Source: Candidatus Crickella equi
GTDB taxonomy: Bacteria > Bacillota > Clostridia > Peptostreptococcales > Anaerovoracaceae
Assembly: GCA_018064755.1 (NCBI GenBank)
Contig: JAGHUP010000004.1
Location: 1-64,000, forward strand
Direction of reading: 5' to 3'
Length of the DNA stretch: 64,000 bases
Numbering within the stretch: the first letter of the stretch is position 1; each line of letters starts with the position of its first letter. Below are positions 17,096 to 25,015 of this stretch, in pieces. Made by a program: the position numbers and the translations under genes. The notes under the pieces are model-generated. The model made no database searches. It saw only the letters and a program-made list of their open reading frames with translations, and was not told the DNA's origin.

Positions 17096-18685
17096 TTATG
17101 CTAGTTCTTTATAAATCTTCTTATTTGCATTGTGCAGCTTCTTGAATACTGCAAAGTATTTATTGTACTGTTCATGCTTTGCCATGTCTGGCTCATATGT
17201 CTCAGTAGCTGGAATGAATTTCTTAACACTGTCAATTGATGGAATGATGCCAAGTCCAACTGCTACACAAGCTGCAGCTCCTACAGATCCAACGTTCTGT
17301 GGAGAAGCAACTGTCTCAATAGTTCTACCAGTAATATCTGCCAGCATCTGACAAGATACAGGTGATAAAGCGCCGCCACCAACGAATCTAATAGGATTGG
17401 ATGTCTTTAGTTTCTTCTCCTGACATTCCAGCATCCATCTCAGATGATAGAACACGCCTTCAAGAACGGCGTGAATCATCTCAGTCTTGCCTGTTTCAAT
17501 TCCAAGGCCGAAGAACATTCCGCTTGCATCTGGATCCTCAAACGGACATCTGTTTCCATGGAGCCATGGTGTGAAGATTACTCCGCCCGAACCAGGCTCA
17601 ACATCCTTAACAACATCAGTCATATAGGAATATAAACTGCTGTATCTGTGCTCGTAATCGTAAGTTACTCCCTGTTTCTCGAGATAAACTCCAATTTCAT
17701 CAAGAGCCAAGTGGTCCTTGACCCACTCGAGACATTTGCCGGCAGTCTCCATCTCAGCGAAATAGTTATATCTTCCGCTTTGCGCACCTGTAGCCGCTGC
17801 CATCATAGTGTTCACGTCAACCATCTGCTTGTCGGTTACAGTGATGACCCATCCGGAAGTTCCGCTATAGATGTGAGTATCTCCAACGTTAACCTGTCCA
17901 GCACCAACACCGATTAGTGATGAATCTCCGCCACCTCCGAATACCGGCGTTCCGACTGCAAGTCCGAGTTCAGCAGCAGCCTTCTCTGTCAGGCCGCCAA
18001 CTTTATCTGTAGACTTGATGATCTGAGGCAGGAGTTCAGGCTTGATGTTGAACATCTTGTTCATCTTGTCACTCCAACCTTCCTTGCCAGGTCTTGTGTC
18101 ATAGATCAAAGTGGCAAAAGCACTATCCTCTGTCATCGTGAATTCTCCGGTGCAGCGACAGATAAGGTAGTCCTTAACGTCCAGCCACTTGTACGCACGA
18201 GCGAAGTTTTCAGGTTCATGTGCTTCAACCCATTTGTATTTCCATACAGGGTCCTTAACGCTGCATGTTACAGCGCCTGTAATAATCAAGCTTGGGATCA
18301 GTTTAAAGATATTTGCTCCGGCAATCTGTGGTCCGTATGCGATACCCTTCTTGATTTCTTCCTTAGCACGGCAGTCCATATAACTCATAGGTCTATGAAC
18401 AGGAACTCCGTCCTTATCTACAAGAACAAGGCCCTGCATCTGTGAACAGAATGAAATGCCAGCAACTTCTTCAGGCTTAATCTCTGTACGTGAGAACAGC
18501 TCTTCTGTACTCTCGCACATACCCTTCCACCAGTCGTCTCCGTCCTGCTCTGCACCACCGTCTTCAAAAACATACAGTGGATAGCTTCTTGAAGTTGATT
18601 CCAATAATTCAATAGTATCCTCAACTCCGAACAAGCAGGTCTTAACTCCTGTGGTTCCAATATCATAAGCAAGAATATAAGTCAT
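17096..18685 (-). CDS. FGGY-family carbohydrate kinase
   Basis: A 529-residue sugar kinase of the FGGY (xylulokinase, ribulokinase, gluconokinase) family. N-terminal phosphate loop 'AYDIGTTGVKTCLF', substrate-side 'AEQDGDDWW', second phosphate loop 'GGGGDSSLIGVGAGQV' and adenine-binding 'RFVGGGALSPVSCQMLADI' are intact. The substrate cannot be read from these motifs. The neighbours (class II aldolase, class III aminotransferase) suggest that a ketose or keto-acid made from an amino compound is phosphorylated before aldol cleavage. AAGAGG precedes the ATG. Confidence 0.88.
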   Translation of the reverse strand: MTYILAYDIGTTGVKTCLFGVEDTIELLESTSRSYPLYVFEDGGAEQDGDDWWKGMCESTEELFSRTEIKPEEVAGISFCSQMQGLVLVDKDGVPVHRPMSYMDCRAKEEIKKGIAYGPQIAGANIFKLIPSLIITGAVTCSVKDPVWKYKWVEAHEPENFARAYKWLDVKDYLICRCTGEFTMTEDSAFATLIYDTRPGKEGWSDKMNKMFNIKPELLPQIIKSTDKVGGLTEKAAAELGLAVGTPVFGGGGDSSLIGVGAGQVNVGDTHIYSGTSGWVITVTDKQMVDVNTMMAAATGAQSGRYNYFAEMETAGKCLEWVKDHLALDEIGVYLEKQGVTYDYEHRYSSLYSYMTDVVKDVEPGSGGVIFTPWLHGNRCPFEDPDASGMFFGLGIETGKTEMIHAVLEGVFYHLRWMLECQEKKLKTSNPIRFVGGGALSPVSCQMLADITGRTIETVASPQNVGSVGAAACVAVGLGIIPSIDSVKKFIPATETYEPDMAKHEQYNKYFAVFKKLHNANKKIYKELA

Positions 18686-18718
18686 AATTTCGCCTCTTTT
18701 CAGCCGAGCATAGCTCGA

Positions 18719-19678
18719 CTATCCGTTCTTCTTCTTGGAATATTTAGTCAGATATACCATTCTCTGTGTGAATGCATCCAATTTCTTTAATGGTGGCGCT
18801 TTTCTTACGTAACATGCAGCTGCGCAGTTCTTGATAACAATGCTAGCCGCTGCTTCGCAGTCGTCCTCAGTCTTGCCAACGCATATTGCGCCAATGCCTT
18901 TAACGAGAATTGCATTTCTCAAGAGCAATTCCGCTCTAACAGCTGCATGGTTGTACTCAATTACGCTCATATCAGGTCCAACCATCTGTGCAAAATCATC
19001 GAGATATGGCTTAACAGTTACGCCGGCTCTACAACACTCACCAACAAACTTGTCACGAACCAGTTTAACGTATGGATTACGTTTAGTCTGATACTTCTCA
19101 ACATTTATCTGTTTCCAGTTATCTTCATCCATGCTAGGAATTCTGCTAGCGAACTCTTCCATACAGTCATTTTCAAGCTGTTCAGCCATATTGAAAGCTT
19201 CTTCCATATTTTCTCCGAGAAGAAGTGCTCCATGCTTGGCTAGAAGGAACTTCTTATGATCAGGATGATCCTCGAGTGCGATAATAACATGTCTCTTCAG
19301 CCTATCAGTACCAGGCAGTCCATACGCTGCGCATGGTGCGTATGGCAAATCTCTTTCATCTGCAGCAACAGCACTTGCATAAGTCTGATGAGTATGGATA
19401 ACAAATTCGATGTCCTTTCTCATTCTATATACTGCAGCATGAATTCCCTTCTCGCTACTTGGCTTGATATTGCTGTCGTATGAAAGGTCTACGATATTTA
19501 CTTTAACAAGATCAGACGGCTTCAGGATATCATAGGCAATTCCGCTAGGTGTGATAATCATCTCATTCTCACCGCATCTTGCGCTAACATTGCCCCAAGT
19601 TCTTGCAACCAGTCCATCCTTAACCAGCTTAAGTCCAGCCTCAATAACTAGCTGTCTTGCTTGTTCTTCTGTATACAT
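18719..19678 (-). CDS. Class II aldolase/adducin-family protein with extra C-terminal half-domain
   Basis: A 319-residue protein, about 100 residues longer than simple fuculose-phosphate-type aldolases. The first about 200 residues carry the class II aldolase features: 'TWGNVSARC', 'ITPSGIAYD', the base glutamate in 'SSEKGIHAAVY', zinc ligands in 'VIHTHQTYA' and the third histidine in 'AKHGALLLG'. Residues about 230-310 ('VIEYNHAAVRAELLLRNA...GIGAICVGKTEDDCEAAASI') repeat the end of an aldolase domain in degraded form. Such enzymes cleave sugar phosphates to dihydroxyacetone phosphate or pyruvate plus an aldehyde. It lies between the kinase and the aminotransferase genes (12-base gap to the latter). 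Confidence 0.83.
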   Translation of the reverse strand: MYTEEQARQLVIEAGLKLVKDGLVARTWGNVSARCGENEMIITPSGIAYDILKPSDLVKVNIVDLSYDSNIKPSSEKGIHAAVYRMRKDIEFVIHTHQTYASAVAADERDLPYAPCAAYGLPGTDRLKRHVIIALEDHPDHKKFLLAKHGALLLGENMEEAFNMAEQLENDCMEEFASRIPSMDEDNWKQINVEKYQTKRNPYVKLVRDKFVGECCRAGVTVKPYLDDFAQMVGPDMSVIEYNHAAVRAELLLRNAILVKGIGAICVGKTEDDCEAAASIVIKNCAAACYVRKAPPLKKLDAFTQRMVYLTKYSKKKNG

Positions 19679-19690
19679 ATCTATCTCCGA

Positions 19691-21172
19691 TTATTTAATC
19701 TTGCCGCACTTAGCAAATACTCTATCGAATCTCTCGATAACGTCATCAATCATTTCTTCCGTATAAGCAGCACTTGTGTACAGTCTGTTTCCTGCCAGTG
19801 TAACAAGTCCCTCAGCCATATAAGCTGCACCGATATGCTGCATCTCAATCTGACGAGCGTCAGTCTGCTTGAGAATTCCAGGAATCTGCCATGGTTTGGA
19901 CCAGTCAATTGCATAATGCATTGTACCAACGCTGTCCAGGTGGCAAACTGAACCCTGGTTATATACTACGAATGGCAGGTTGTACTTCTTAACTCTCTCC
20001 TGCAAACCCTTAGTAAGTCTGTCGCCCATTCTGCCGGCAACCTCACAAGCATTTCTCTTCTCGATTTCGCAGATTGCTGTGTAACCTGCGATACAAGAGA
20101 TTGGAGTAGCTGCAACTGTTCCGCCGCAGAGAGCTTTCTTAACCTTCTTGCCTGATGCATCAAGTCCTGCGCCGAGATGAGCCATGCAATCCTTGTGACC
20201 GCCTACGCCACCTGCTCCAGGATATCCACCAGCAATAACCTTACCGAAGATTGTCAGGTCTGGATCAATGCCAAAATAGCCCTGTGCCCCGGAGAGACCG
20301 ATTCTGAATCCCGTTACTACCTCGTCACATACGAGGAGTGCGCCGTACTCATGCGCCAGTCTTTCGCATCCACGAACGAAGGCTTTGGTAACTGGAGTAG
20401 TACCACTCTCAGGGCCGATAGCTTCGATAAATACAGCAGCAGTACCACCATCAAGTTTATTCTTCTTCAGCTTGCGCTCGAGATCCTCGAGGTCACCTGG
20501 GAAGAATTCATCTGTATGTCTAAATACGAAATTAGGAATACCACGGCTCTGTAGTCCCTTAGTACCAGGGATACGAATTCCGTAAGCCATCTGATCAGAC
20601 CATCCATGATAAGCTCCGCCCATCTTCAGGATGTTTTTGTGACCAGTCTTAAGTCTTGCGATACGAGCTGCAACCATGCAGGCTTCAGTACCGGAACCAA
20701 GCATTCTGAACATCTCTACACTTGGAACACATTCGCTAATCTTCTTAGCCAGCTTGTACTCATACTCATGGAAAAGTCCAGTTGAAGGACCACAAGTTTT
20801 CAGCAGATCAATTACTGCGTCTCTAACTACAGGGTCATTGGATCCAATCATAGTAGGACCACCTGCCTGCAGCAGGTCATAGTATTTATTGCCATCAACG
20901 TCGTACATATATGCACCCTCAGCCTTCTCAATTGCCAGAGGGAACGGATGATTGAACGCCAGGTTATGCTGAACGCCACCTGGAATAACGCCCTTAGCCT
21001 CAGAAGTCATTGCTTTGGACTTAGCGCACTTCTTCTCGAAATAATTCTCCTCATAGTCCTTAAGTGGCTCAGGAAGTACTCCGTAGATAGGTTTCTTAAT
21101 TAACTCATCAAGCTGCTTATTGACAGCTTCTGCATCCAGATATTCATCAATTGCAAATCCATTGTATGCCAT
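19691..21172 (-). CDS. Class III (GSA-like) PLP aminotransferase
   Basis: A 493-residue PLP enzyme of the class III family, closest in style to glutamate-1-semialdehyde 2,1-aminomutase relatives annotated as aspartate aminotransferase family. The PLP-stacking 'MGGAYHGWSD' (about 184-193), the aspartate in 'CDEVVTGFR' (D283) and the lysine in 'IFGKVIAGGYPGA' (K311) are present. It is not a hemL housekeeping gene by context: no haem genes are near, and it sits in an operon with an EamA permease, aldolase and sugar kinase. It could transaminate or shift an amino group on the imported compound. Confidence 0.85.
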   Translation of the reverse strand: MAYNGFAIDEYLDAEAVNKQLDELIKKPIYGVLPEPLKDYEENYFEKKCAKSKAMTSEAKGVIPGGVQHNLAFNHPFPLAIEKAEGAYMYDVDGNKYYDLLQAGGPTMIGSNDPVVRDAVIDLLKTCGPSTGLFHEYEYKLAKKISECVPSVEMFRMLGSGTEACMVAARIARLKTGHKNILKMGGAYHGWSDQMAYGIRIPGTKGLQSRGIPNFVFRHTDEFFPGDLEDLERKLKKNKLDGGTAAVFIEAIGPESGTTPVTKAFVRGCERLAHEYGALLVCDEVVTGFRIGLSGAQGYFGIDPDLTIFGKVIAGGYPGAGGVGGHKDCMAHLGAGLDASGKKVKKALCGGTVAATPISCIAGYTAICEIEKRNACEVAGRMGDRLTKGLQERVKKYNLPFVVYNQGSVCHLDSVGTMHYAIDWSKPWQIPGILKQTDARQIEMQHIGAAYMAEGLVTLAGNRLYTSAAYTEEMIDDVIERFDRVFAKCGKIK

Positions 21173-21186
21173 AACGAACTCCTTTT

Positions 21187-22071
21187 CTATTTATCTTCTA
21201 CAGGTTTGTCGAGATAGACAGCTGCCACCAAGCAAACCAGAATAATAACTGCTCCAACTGCACCGAACATGCTAATTCTCTCTCCAAGAATGAACAGACT
21301 GAATACCGCTGTCATTACCGGGCACAGACACTGAACTACAGCAACTGTGCTGGACGAGATATCCTTAAGCGCAATGTTCTGAAGTAAATATCCCGCAATG
21401 GTACAGAGAACTGCGAGATATATGATAATAGCCCAGACTGTAATCGTCATTGGTTTGGTCTGAACTTCGTTGGCAAAGAGCATTCCAACAACTGCCATAG
21501 CTGCACTTGCGAACACCATAAGTGCTGTCAAAGTAAGCGGATCTACACGGTCGAGAGATTTCTCTCCGTAGACCAGTGACGCTGCGAGCAGAACCGCGGC
21601 GAGAAGTGCGAATACCTCTCCGAGGCCAAATCCATTGCCAAGTCCTCCCTTGCCACAGCACAGCATATACAAACCAATTACTACGAATACTTGAACAACT
21701 ATAAGTTTCTTGCCATAGTGTCTGCGAAATACCAGAAATGCCAGAATCGGTGCAATAACTGTCGGCAAAGATCTGATAAAAGCAACCGTAGTCGCCTGGG
21801 TAAGCAGTAACGCAACATTGTTCGAAACGTACGCTCCGCCCATACAGAGGACTGGTACAATCCAGTCTCTAATTTTGGCATTCTTAAGGCCAGCAATAAT
21901 AGGCTTGCCCCATATTATCAGCATCACTACCAGCGCGATGCAGTAACGCAGGGTCAGCATTCTGAATAAAGGCACCGTGTCAAAAGCAGCCTTGGAAATC
22001 GGATCTCCTAGACCATACAAAGCTGACTGTAATACTATTAAAGATATTGCTGTAACTTTACCTTTACTCAT
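21187..22071 (-). CDS. EamA/DMT-family permease
   Basis: A 294-residue protein with ten hydrophobic segments in two EamA repeats, typical of drug/metabolite transporters. These are proton- or gradient-driven carriers for amino acids, sugars phosphates or metabolites. It starts 14 bases upstream of the aminotransferase gene and is the only transporter in the operon, so it is the candidate importer (or exporter) of the pathway substrate. The direction of transport cannot be told from sequence. Confidence 0.85.
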   Translation of the reverse strand: MSKGKVTAISLIVLQSALYGLGDPISKAAFDTVPLFRMLTLRYCIALVVMLIIWGKPIIAGLKNAKIRDWIVPVLCMGGAYVSNNVALLLTQATTVAFIRSLPTVIAPILAFLVFRRHYGKKLIVVQVFVVIGLYMLCCGKGGLGNGFGLGEVFALLAAVLLAASLVYGEKSLDRVDPLTLTALMVFASAAMAVVGMLFANEVQTKPMTITVWAIIIYLAVLCTIAGYLLQNIALKDISSSTVAVVQCLCPVMTAVFSLFILGERISMFGAVGAVIILVCLVAAVYLDKPVEDK

Positions 22072-22082
22072 AATAGTCTAAA

Positions 22083-22104
22083 GGGTGACAGTCGCCTGCC
22101 ACCC
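22083..22104 (-). repeat. Intercistronic hairpin
   Basis: GGGTGGCAG-GCGA-CTGTCACCC on the minus strand; nine pairs including one G-U, which is a mismatch in the plus-strand RNA. It lies between the LOR/SDH-domain gene and the EamA gene and may act as a weak terminator or a stability element that sets different levels for the first gene. Confidence 0.6.
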
Positions 22105-22117
22105 ATTTTTAACAAAT

Positions 22118-23212
22118 CTAATACTTAAGACCAAGTCCGTCTGCGACTCTAGTGATAAAATCCTGAACATTGGTTACAATTCCCTTGGATGAGAGTGAAC
22201 CTCTATCAGCACACTTATTGATAACGAACTCAGAAGTATCTACGATGTAGAAATATGTCTCACGAATTGTTCCATCAGGCAGAACTCTGAAAGATGGAGT
22301 TAAATTACCTGTAGCAATTGAGTGTAACATTGAAGCCATTGAAATAATTGTTGTTGCATTCTTTACTTCATGTCTCATATGATCAGCTGATTCATAAGTC
22401 AGCTTATCAACATCAGGTAGCGGACCATCATCTCTGATTGATCCAGCGAGGATAAATGGAACGCTCTGTCTTGTGCAGGCAGCCATAATACCATCTTTGA
22501 TCTTATACTTTTCAACGAACTGTTTAATACCACCAGCTCTTGTAACTGCATTAATTGTATCCAGATGATTATAGTGTCCATTAGGAACATTTTCCTGTGT
22601 GTAAATGTTCTGACCAAGAGCTGTTCCAAGATAGGCGCCTTCAAGATCGTGGGTAGCAAGAGCGTTACCAGCAAGAAGTGCGTCACAGTAGCCAGCATCA
22701 ATAATTGCAGCCATTGCAGCTCTCGCATTGCTTGCGAATGATACTACAGGTCCCATGGTCCATACGACCTTACCATGCTCCTTTTCATGCTTGAGAAGCT
22801 CAACAATTTCATCTATATCCTTCTGGAATGCTGTTTCTCTAGATCTTCCAGTGCGGAATGCAAATGTATCTGAACTAGCGTCTGGATCTTCAAATCCATG
22901 GGCATGCATGTAAATTCCTTCTTCGGCATCTTCAGTACGTCCAACAACGACTTTATCTCCGACCATCAGACGTCTTGGCTCTACAGAAAGGATTTTTCCA
23001 TACATATATACGGGAACAGAATCCATTCTTGCTTCTTCGCAGAGCAACCATTTGCCATCAACCTTGAAATACTCAGGATAAATTGAGAGTGCATGGAAAC
23101 CTTCTGGTGCAGTTCCCTCCATATCTACCTCAACCATCTTACAGTCAGGTGCATCAACAAACTTCTTTTCTTTAAAGTCTGGTGCGTGATATTTTCTAAA
23201 CTTAAATGCCAT
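22118..23212 (-). CDS. LOR/SDH-domain protein (archaeal ornithine cyclodeaminase type)
   Basis: A 364-residue protein matching the TIGR00300/LOR-SDH family. Start at 23212 is chosen for the AAAAGGAG site; an upstream in-frame start at 23266 lacks one. Diagnostic blocks: 'DALLAGNALATHDLEGAYLGT', 'LAGSIRDDGPLPDV', 'SMLHSIATGNLTPS' (segments trimmed) and 'KCADRGSLSSKGIVTNVQDF'. Relatives are the C-terminal domain of cyanobacterial arginine dihydrolase ArgZ/AgrE and an archaeal NAD-dependent ornithine cyclodeaminase. The N-terminal amidinotransferase domain of ArgZ is absent. As the first gene of the operon it may deaminate an ornithine-like amino acid, but its substrate here is unknown. Confidence 0.78.
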   Translation of the reverse strand: MAFKFRKYHAPDFKEKKFVDAPDCKMVEVDMEGTAPEGFHALSIYPEYFKVDGKWLLCEEARMDSVPVYMYGKILSVEPRRLMVGDKVVVGRTEDAEEGIYMHAHGFEDPDASSDTFAFRTGRSRETAFQKDIDEIVELLKHEKEHGKVVWTMGPVVSFASNARAAMAAIIDAGYCDALLAGNALATHDLEGAYLGTALGQNIYTQENVPNGHYNHLDTINAVTRAGGIKQFVEKYKIKDGIMAACTRQSVPFILAGSIRDDGPLPDVDKLTYESADHMRHEVKNATTIISMASMLHSIATGNLTPSFRVLPDGTIRETYFYIVDTSEFVINKCADRGSLSSKGIVTNVQDFITRVADGLGLKY

Positions 23213-23248
23213 TGCTTCTATCTCCTTTTCACGGATTATTACAACTCG

Positions 23249-23254
23249 ATTATA
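23249..23254 (-). promoter_or_regulatory. Extended -10 promoter of the LOR/SDH-kinase operon
   Basis: TGCTATAAT on the minus strand (TATAAT at 23254-23249 with TG one base upstream). No good -35 hexamer is visible at the usual distance. Confidence 0.5.
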
Positions 23255-23301
23255 GCACAAAAACACGAAAACGTACCGCTATCTTCATAAATCAGAACAA
23301 C

Positions 23302-23330
23302 TTGGATTATATGATTCTTAGTACTATAAT
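23302..23330 (+). promoter_or_regulatory. Promoter of the lipoprotein gene
   Basis: TTGGAT (23302-23307) and TATAAT (23325-23330), 17-base spacer, about 35 bases before the first ATG of the lipoprotein gene. Confidence 0.6.
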
Positions 23331-23366
23331 AATCGTTAGTTTGATATGTAAGAAACAGAGAAAACG

Positions 23367-23819
23367 ATGATGGAACATCGAAAAATGAACATTTACAAAC
23401 ATTATTTCATGAATATGATCACAGGCATTGCGATTGTCAGCGTAATGCTGGTATTGCTCATTGCTTGTGCCCCAAATAGTTCGAGCGACAACTCGGGATG
23501 TGAAGATTTCTACGGAAGATGGCTGTACAAGTACACCTATCTCGATGGTGACAAACTCTATTACACTGAAGAAGATGGAATGGAGCAGTACATCGAGGTT
23601 TACGAGGATGGCACATATATCTACAGTGACTATGCCGGAGATTGTGTAAGCGAAGGAAAATGGGAGAAATCTGGTGATGGAATATACCTTAAGGAAGACG
23701 ATGAACAATTAGATTTCTATCAAGACGATATGTTAAGGACTCAAACCAAGGATGGCAAGAAAATGATGATGCCAGACGATTTCTATAATGTTCTCGTCAG
23801 AAAAAAAGCGTCGCAATAA
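23367..23819 (+). CDS. Small putative lipoprotein
   Basis: A 150-residue protein with an N-terminal hydrophobic helix ending in a lipobox-like 'LLIACAP', so it is probably lipid-anchored outside the membrane. The mature part is acidic and strand-rich ('GRWLYKYTYLDGDKLYYTEEDG', 'GKWEKSGDGIYLK'), with the 'G.W' pattern of lipocalin-like or DUF-type small extracytoplasmic proteins. No family is recognised. Start choice is uncertain: ATGs at 23367, 23370 and 23385 are in frame and none has a strong ribosome binding site. It is divergent from the catabolic operon. Confidence 0.6.
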   Translation: MMEHRKMNIYKHYFMNMITGIAIVSVMLVLLIACAPNSSSDNSGCEDFYGRWLYKYTYLDGDKLYYTEEDGMEQYIEVYEDGTYIYSDYAGDCVSEGKWEKSGDGIYLKEDDEQLDFYQDDMLRTQTKDGKKMMMPDDFYNVLVRKKASQ

Positions 23820-23887
23820 GTATAGTCAAATTCCAGGTGAATACTAATGTGTGCGGTATAGTTCGAGCCTCCTCTCTTCATTTGTTT

Positions 23888-23924
23888 TGTCGCTATGCGA
23901 AATGTGATGAGAAAAGCACATCAT
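23888..23924 (+). repeat. 37-bp unit, copy 1 (forward)
   Basis: Head TGTCGCTATG, 14 variable bases, tail AAAAGCACATCAT. Starts exactly 62 bases before copy 2. Confidence 0.85.
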
Positions 23925-23949
23925 TTTCGACAGGGAAAACGCGACGAAT

Positions 23950-23986
23950 TGTCGCTATGTGACGAGTGACGCAAAAAACACATCAT
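23950..23986 (+). repeat. 37-bp unit, copy 2 (forward)
   Basis: Head TGTCGCTATG, 14 variable bases, tail AAAAACACATCAT. Preceded by GCGACGAAT, which forms a small palindrome with the head. Confidence 0.85.
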
Positions 23987-24012
23987 CGATTCGGCTAATC
24001 TGACCCAGATTG

Positions 24013-24049
24013 ATGATGTGCTTTTGGTATACAAGTCTGTATTGCGACA
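24013..24049 (-). repeat. 37-bp unit, copy 3 (inverted)
   Basis: On the minus strand: head TGTCGCAATA, 14 variable bases, tail AAAAGCACATCAT. Mirrors copy 2 about the centre 23999.5. Confidence 0.85.
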
Positions 24050-24074
24050 AATCGCAACAATTTCGACTTAAAAA

Positions 24075-24111
24075 ATGATGTGGTTTTGGCGCGAGTATCT
24101 CTATTGCGACA
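24075..24111 (-). repeat. 37-bp unit, copy 4 (inverted)
   Basis: On the minus strand: head TGTCGCAATA, 14 variable bases, tail AAAACCACATCAT. Mirrors copy 1 exactly about the same centre. Confidence 0.85.
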
Positions 24112-24169
24112 AAATGATATAAAAATGTATCAAAAATGTTATTACGATACTTTTGCGAGAGATATCTAC

Positions 24170-24203
24170 TAAAATCAAAAGGGATTGAGCTTCTCCCAAT
24201 CCC
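24170..24203 (-). terminator. Terminator of the Crp/Fnr-rubrerythrin operon
   Basis: GGGATTG (24181-24187) pairs with CAATCCC (24197-24203); on the minus strand the stem is followed by TTTTGATTTTAG. Confidence 0.8.
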
Positions 24204-24233
24204 CTGTAAGCATTGAATTTTCAAGGATCTATT

Positions 24234-24821
24234 CTATCCAAAGTATCTCTCGAGCAGACCCTTAAGTGCCTTGCCGTGTCTCGCTTCATCTCTTGCCATT
24301 TCATGTACTGTGTCATGAATTGCGTCGAGGTTGTTCTTCTTAGCACAGATTGCCAGGTCAGTCTTGCCCTGAGTTGCGCCGAACTCACAGTCAACTCTCC
24401 AAGCCAGGTTAGCCTTAGTGTCAGCCTTCATATTAGCTTCGAGATCCTCACCGAGGAGCTCTGCGAACTTAGCAGCGTGCTCAGCCTCTTCATAAGCAGC
24501 CTTCTCCCAGTACAGACCAATCTCAGGATATCCTTCTCTATGTGCAATTCTTGCCATGCAGAGATACATACCTACCTCAGAGCACTCGCCCTGGAAATTA
24601 GCCATCAGCTGCTCGAAGATGTACTTCTTATCTTCCTCTGAAATATCAGGATTATTCTTAACAGTCTTAGCGTAAATACCATACTCATGCTCAGCTGCCA
24701 ACTTCATCTCGCCTTCCTGCTTGTTAAACTTCTCTGCTGGAACGCCACATACTGGACACTTCTCAGGAGCTGCGTCTCCCTCGTGAACATAACCGCATAC
24801 ACTACATACCCATTTTGCCAT
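24234..24821 (-). CDS. Reverse-type rubrerythrin
   Basis: A 195-residue rubrerythrin with the rubredoxin-like iron site at the N-terminus ('[21 protein letters not shown]', two CxxC pairs, here spanning residues 6-26) and a ferritin-like di-iron domain behind it: 'GECSEVGMY', 'EEAEHAAKF' and 'DEARHGKAL'. This order is that of the reverse rubrerythrins of clostridia, which reduce hydrogen peroxide and oxygen with NADH-derived electrons and protect anaerobes. It is the last gene of an operon with a Crp/Fnr regulator and a small NrdD-tail-like protein (20-base gap). Confidence 0.93.
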   Translation of the reverse strand: MAKWVCSVCGYVHEGDAAPEKCPVCGVPAEKFNKQEGEMKLAAEHEYGIYAKTVKNNPDISEEDKKYIFEQLMANFQGECSEVGMYLCMARIAHREGYPEIGLYWEKAAYEEAEHAAKFAELLGEDLEANMKADTKANLAWRVDCEFGATQGKTDLAICAKKNNLDAIHDTVHEMARDEARHGKALKGLLERYFG

Positions 24822-24841
24822 AACTATTACCTCCTAATTAT

Positions 24842-25003
24842 TTATCTTGATAAACCATGCTTAACTCTGTCTTCAACCTCTGCTCTCTTGCCGTTGTTGA
24901 ATCTATCCAGAGTTCCAACCAGGTATCCGGTGATTCTTCTGATTCTCTCGAATCCAACATTCTCACCAACCATACCGTTGTCATTGATTACCTTGTTGTT
25001 CAT
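24842..25003 (-). CDS. 53-residue NrdD C-terminal-like micro-protein
   Basis: A 53-residue gene with TAGGAGG before its ATG. The product starts 'MNNKVINDNGMVGENVGF' and continues 'ERIRRITGYLVGTLDRF' and 'NNGKRAEVEDRVKHGL'. The second half resembles the extreme C-terminus of class III anaerobic ribonucleotide reductases ('R.TGY......N.GK..E..DR'), which contains the flexible tail near the glycyl-radical site. Short proteins of this kind are often labelled anaerobic ribonucleoside-triphosphate reductase although they lack the catalytic barrel. Its ribosome binding site overlaps the end of the Crp/Fnr gene. A redox-linked partner role for NrdD is inference. Confidence 0.75.
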   Translation of the reverse strand: MNNKVINDNGMVGENVGFERIRRITGYLVGTLDRFNNGKRAEVEDRVKHGLSR

Positions 25004-25015
25004 ATTATCCGCCTC

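Larger units (their letters stand above)
23820..24233. other. Intergenic region with symmetric repeat array
   Basis: No gene over 414 bases between two convergent genes. Most of it (23888-24111) is taken by four 37-bp units, two forward and two inverted, listed separately. The rest is AT-rich sequence and the terminator of the rubrerythrin operon. Confidence 0.85.

Noticed and set aside
23888..24111. CRISPR array
   Set aside because: The spacing is regular, but the constant parts are the unit ends and the variable part is only 14 bases; orientation changes halfway and no cas genes are near.
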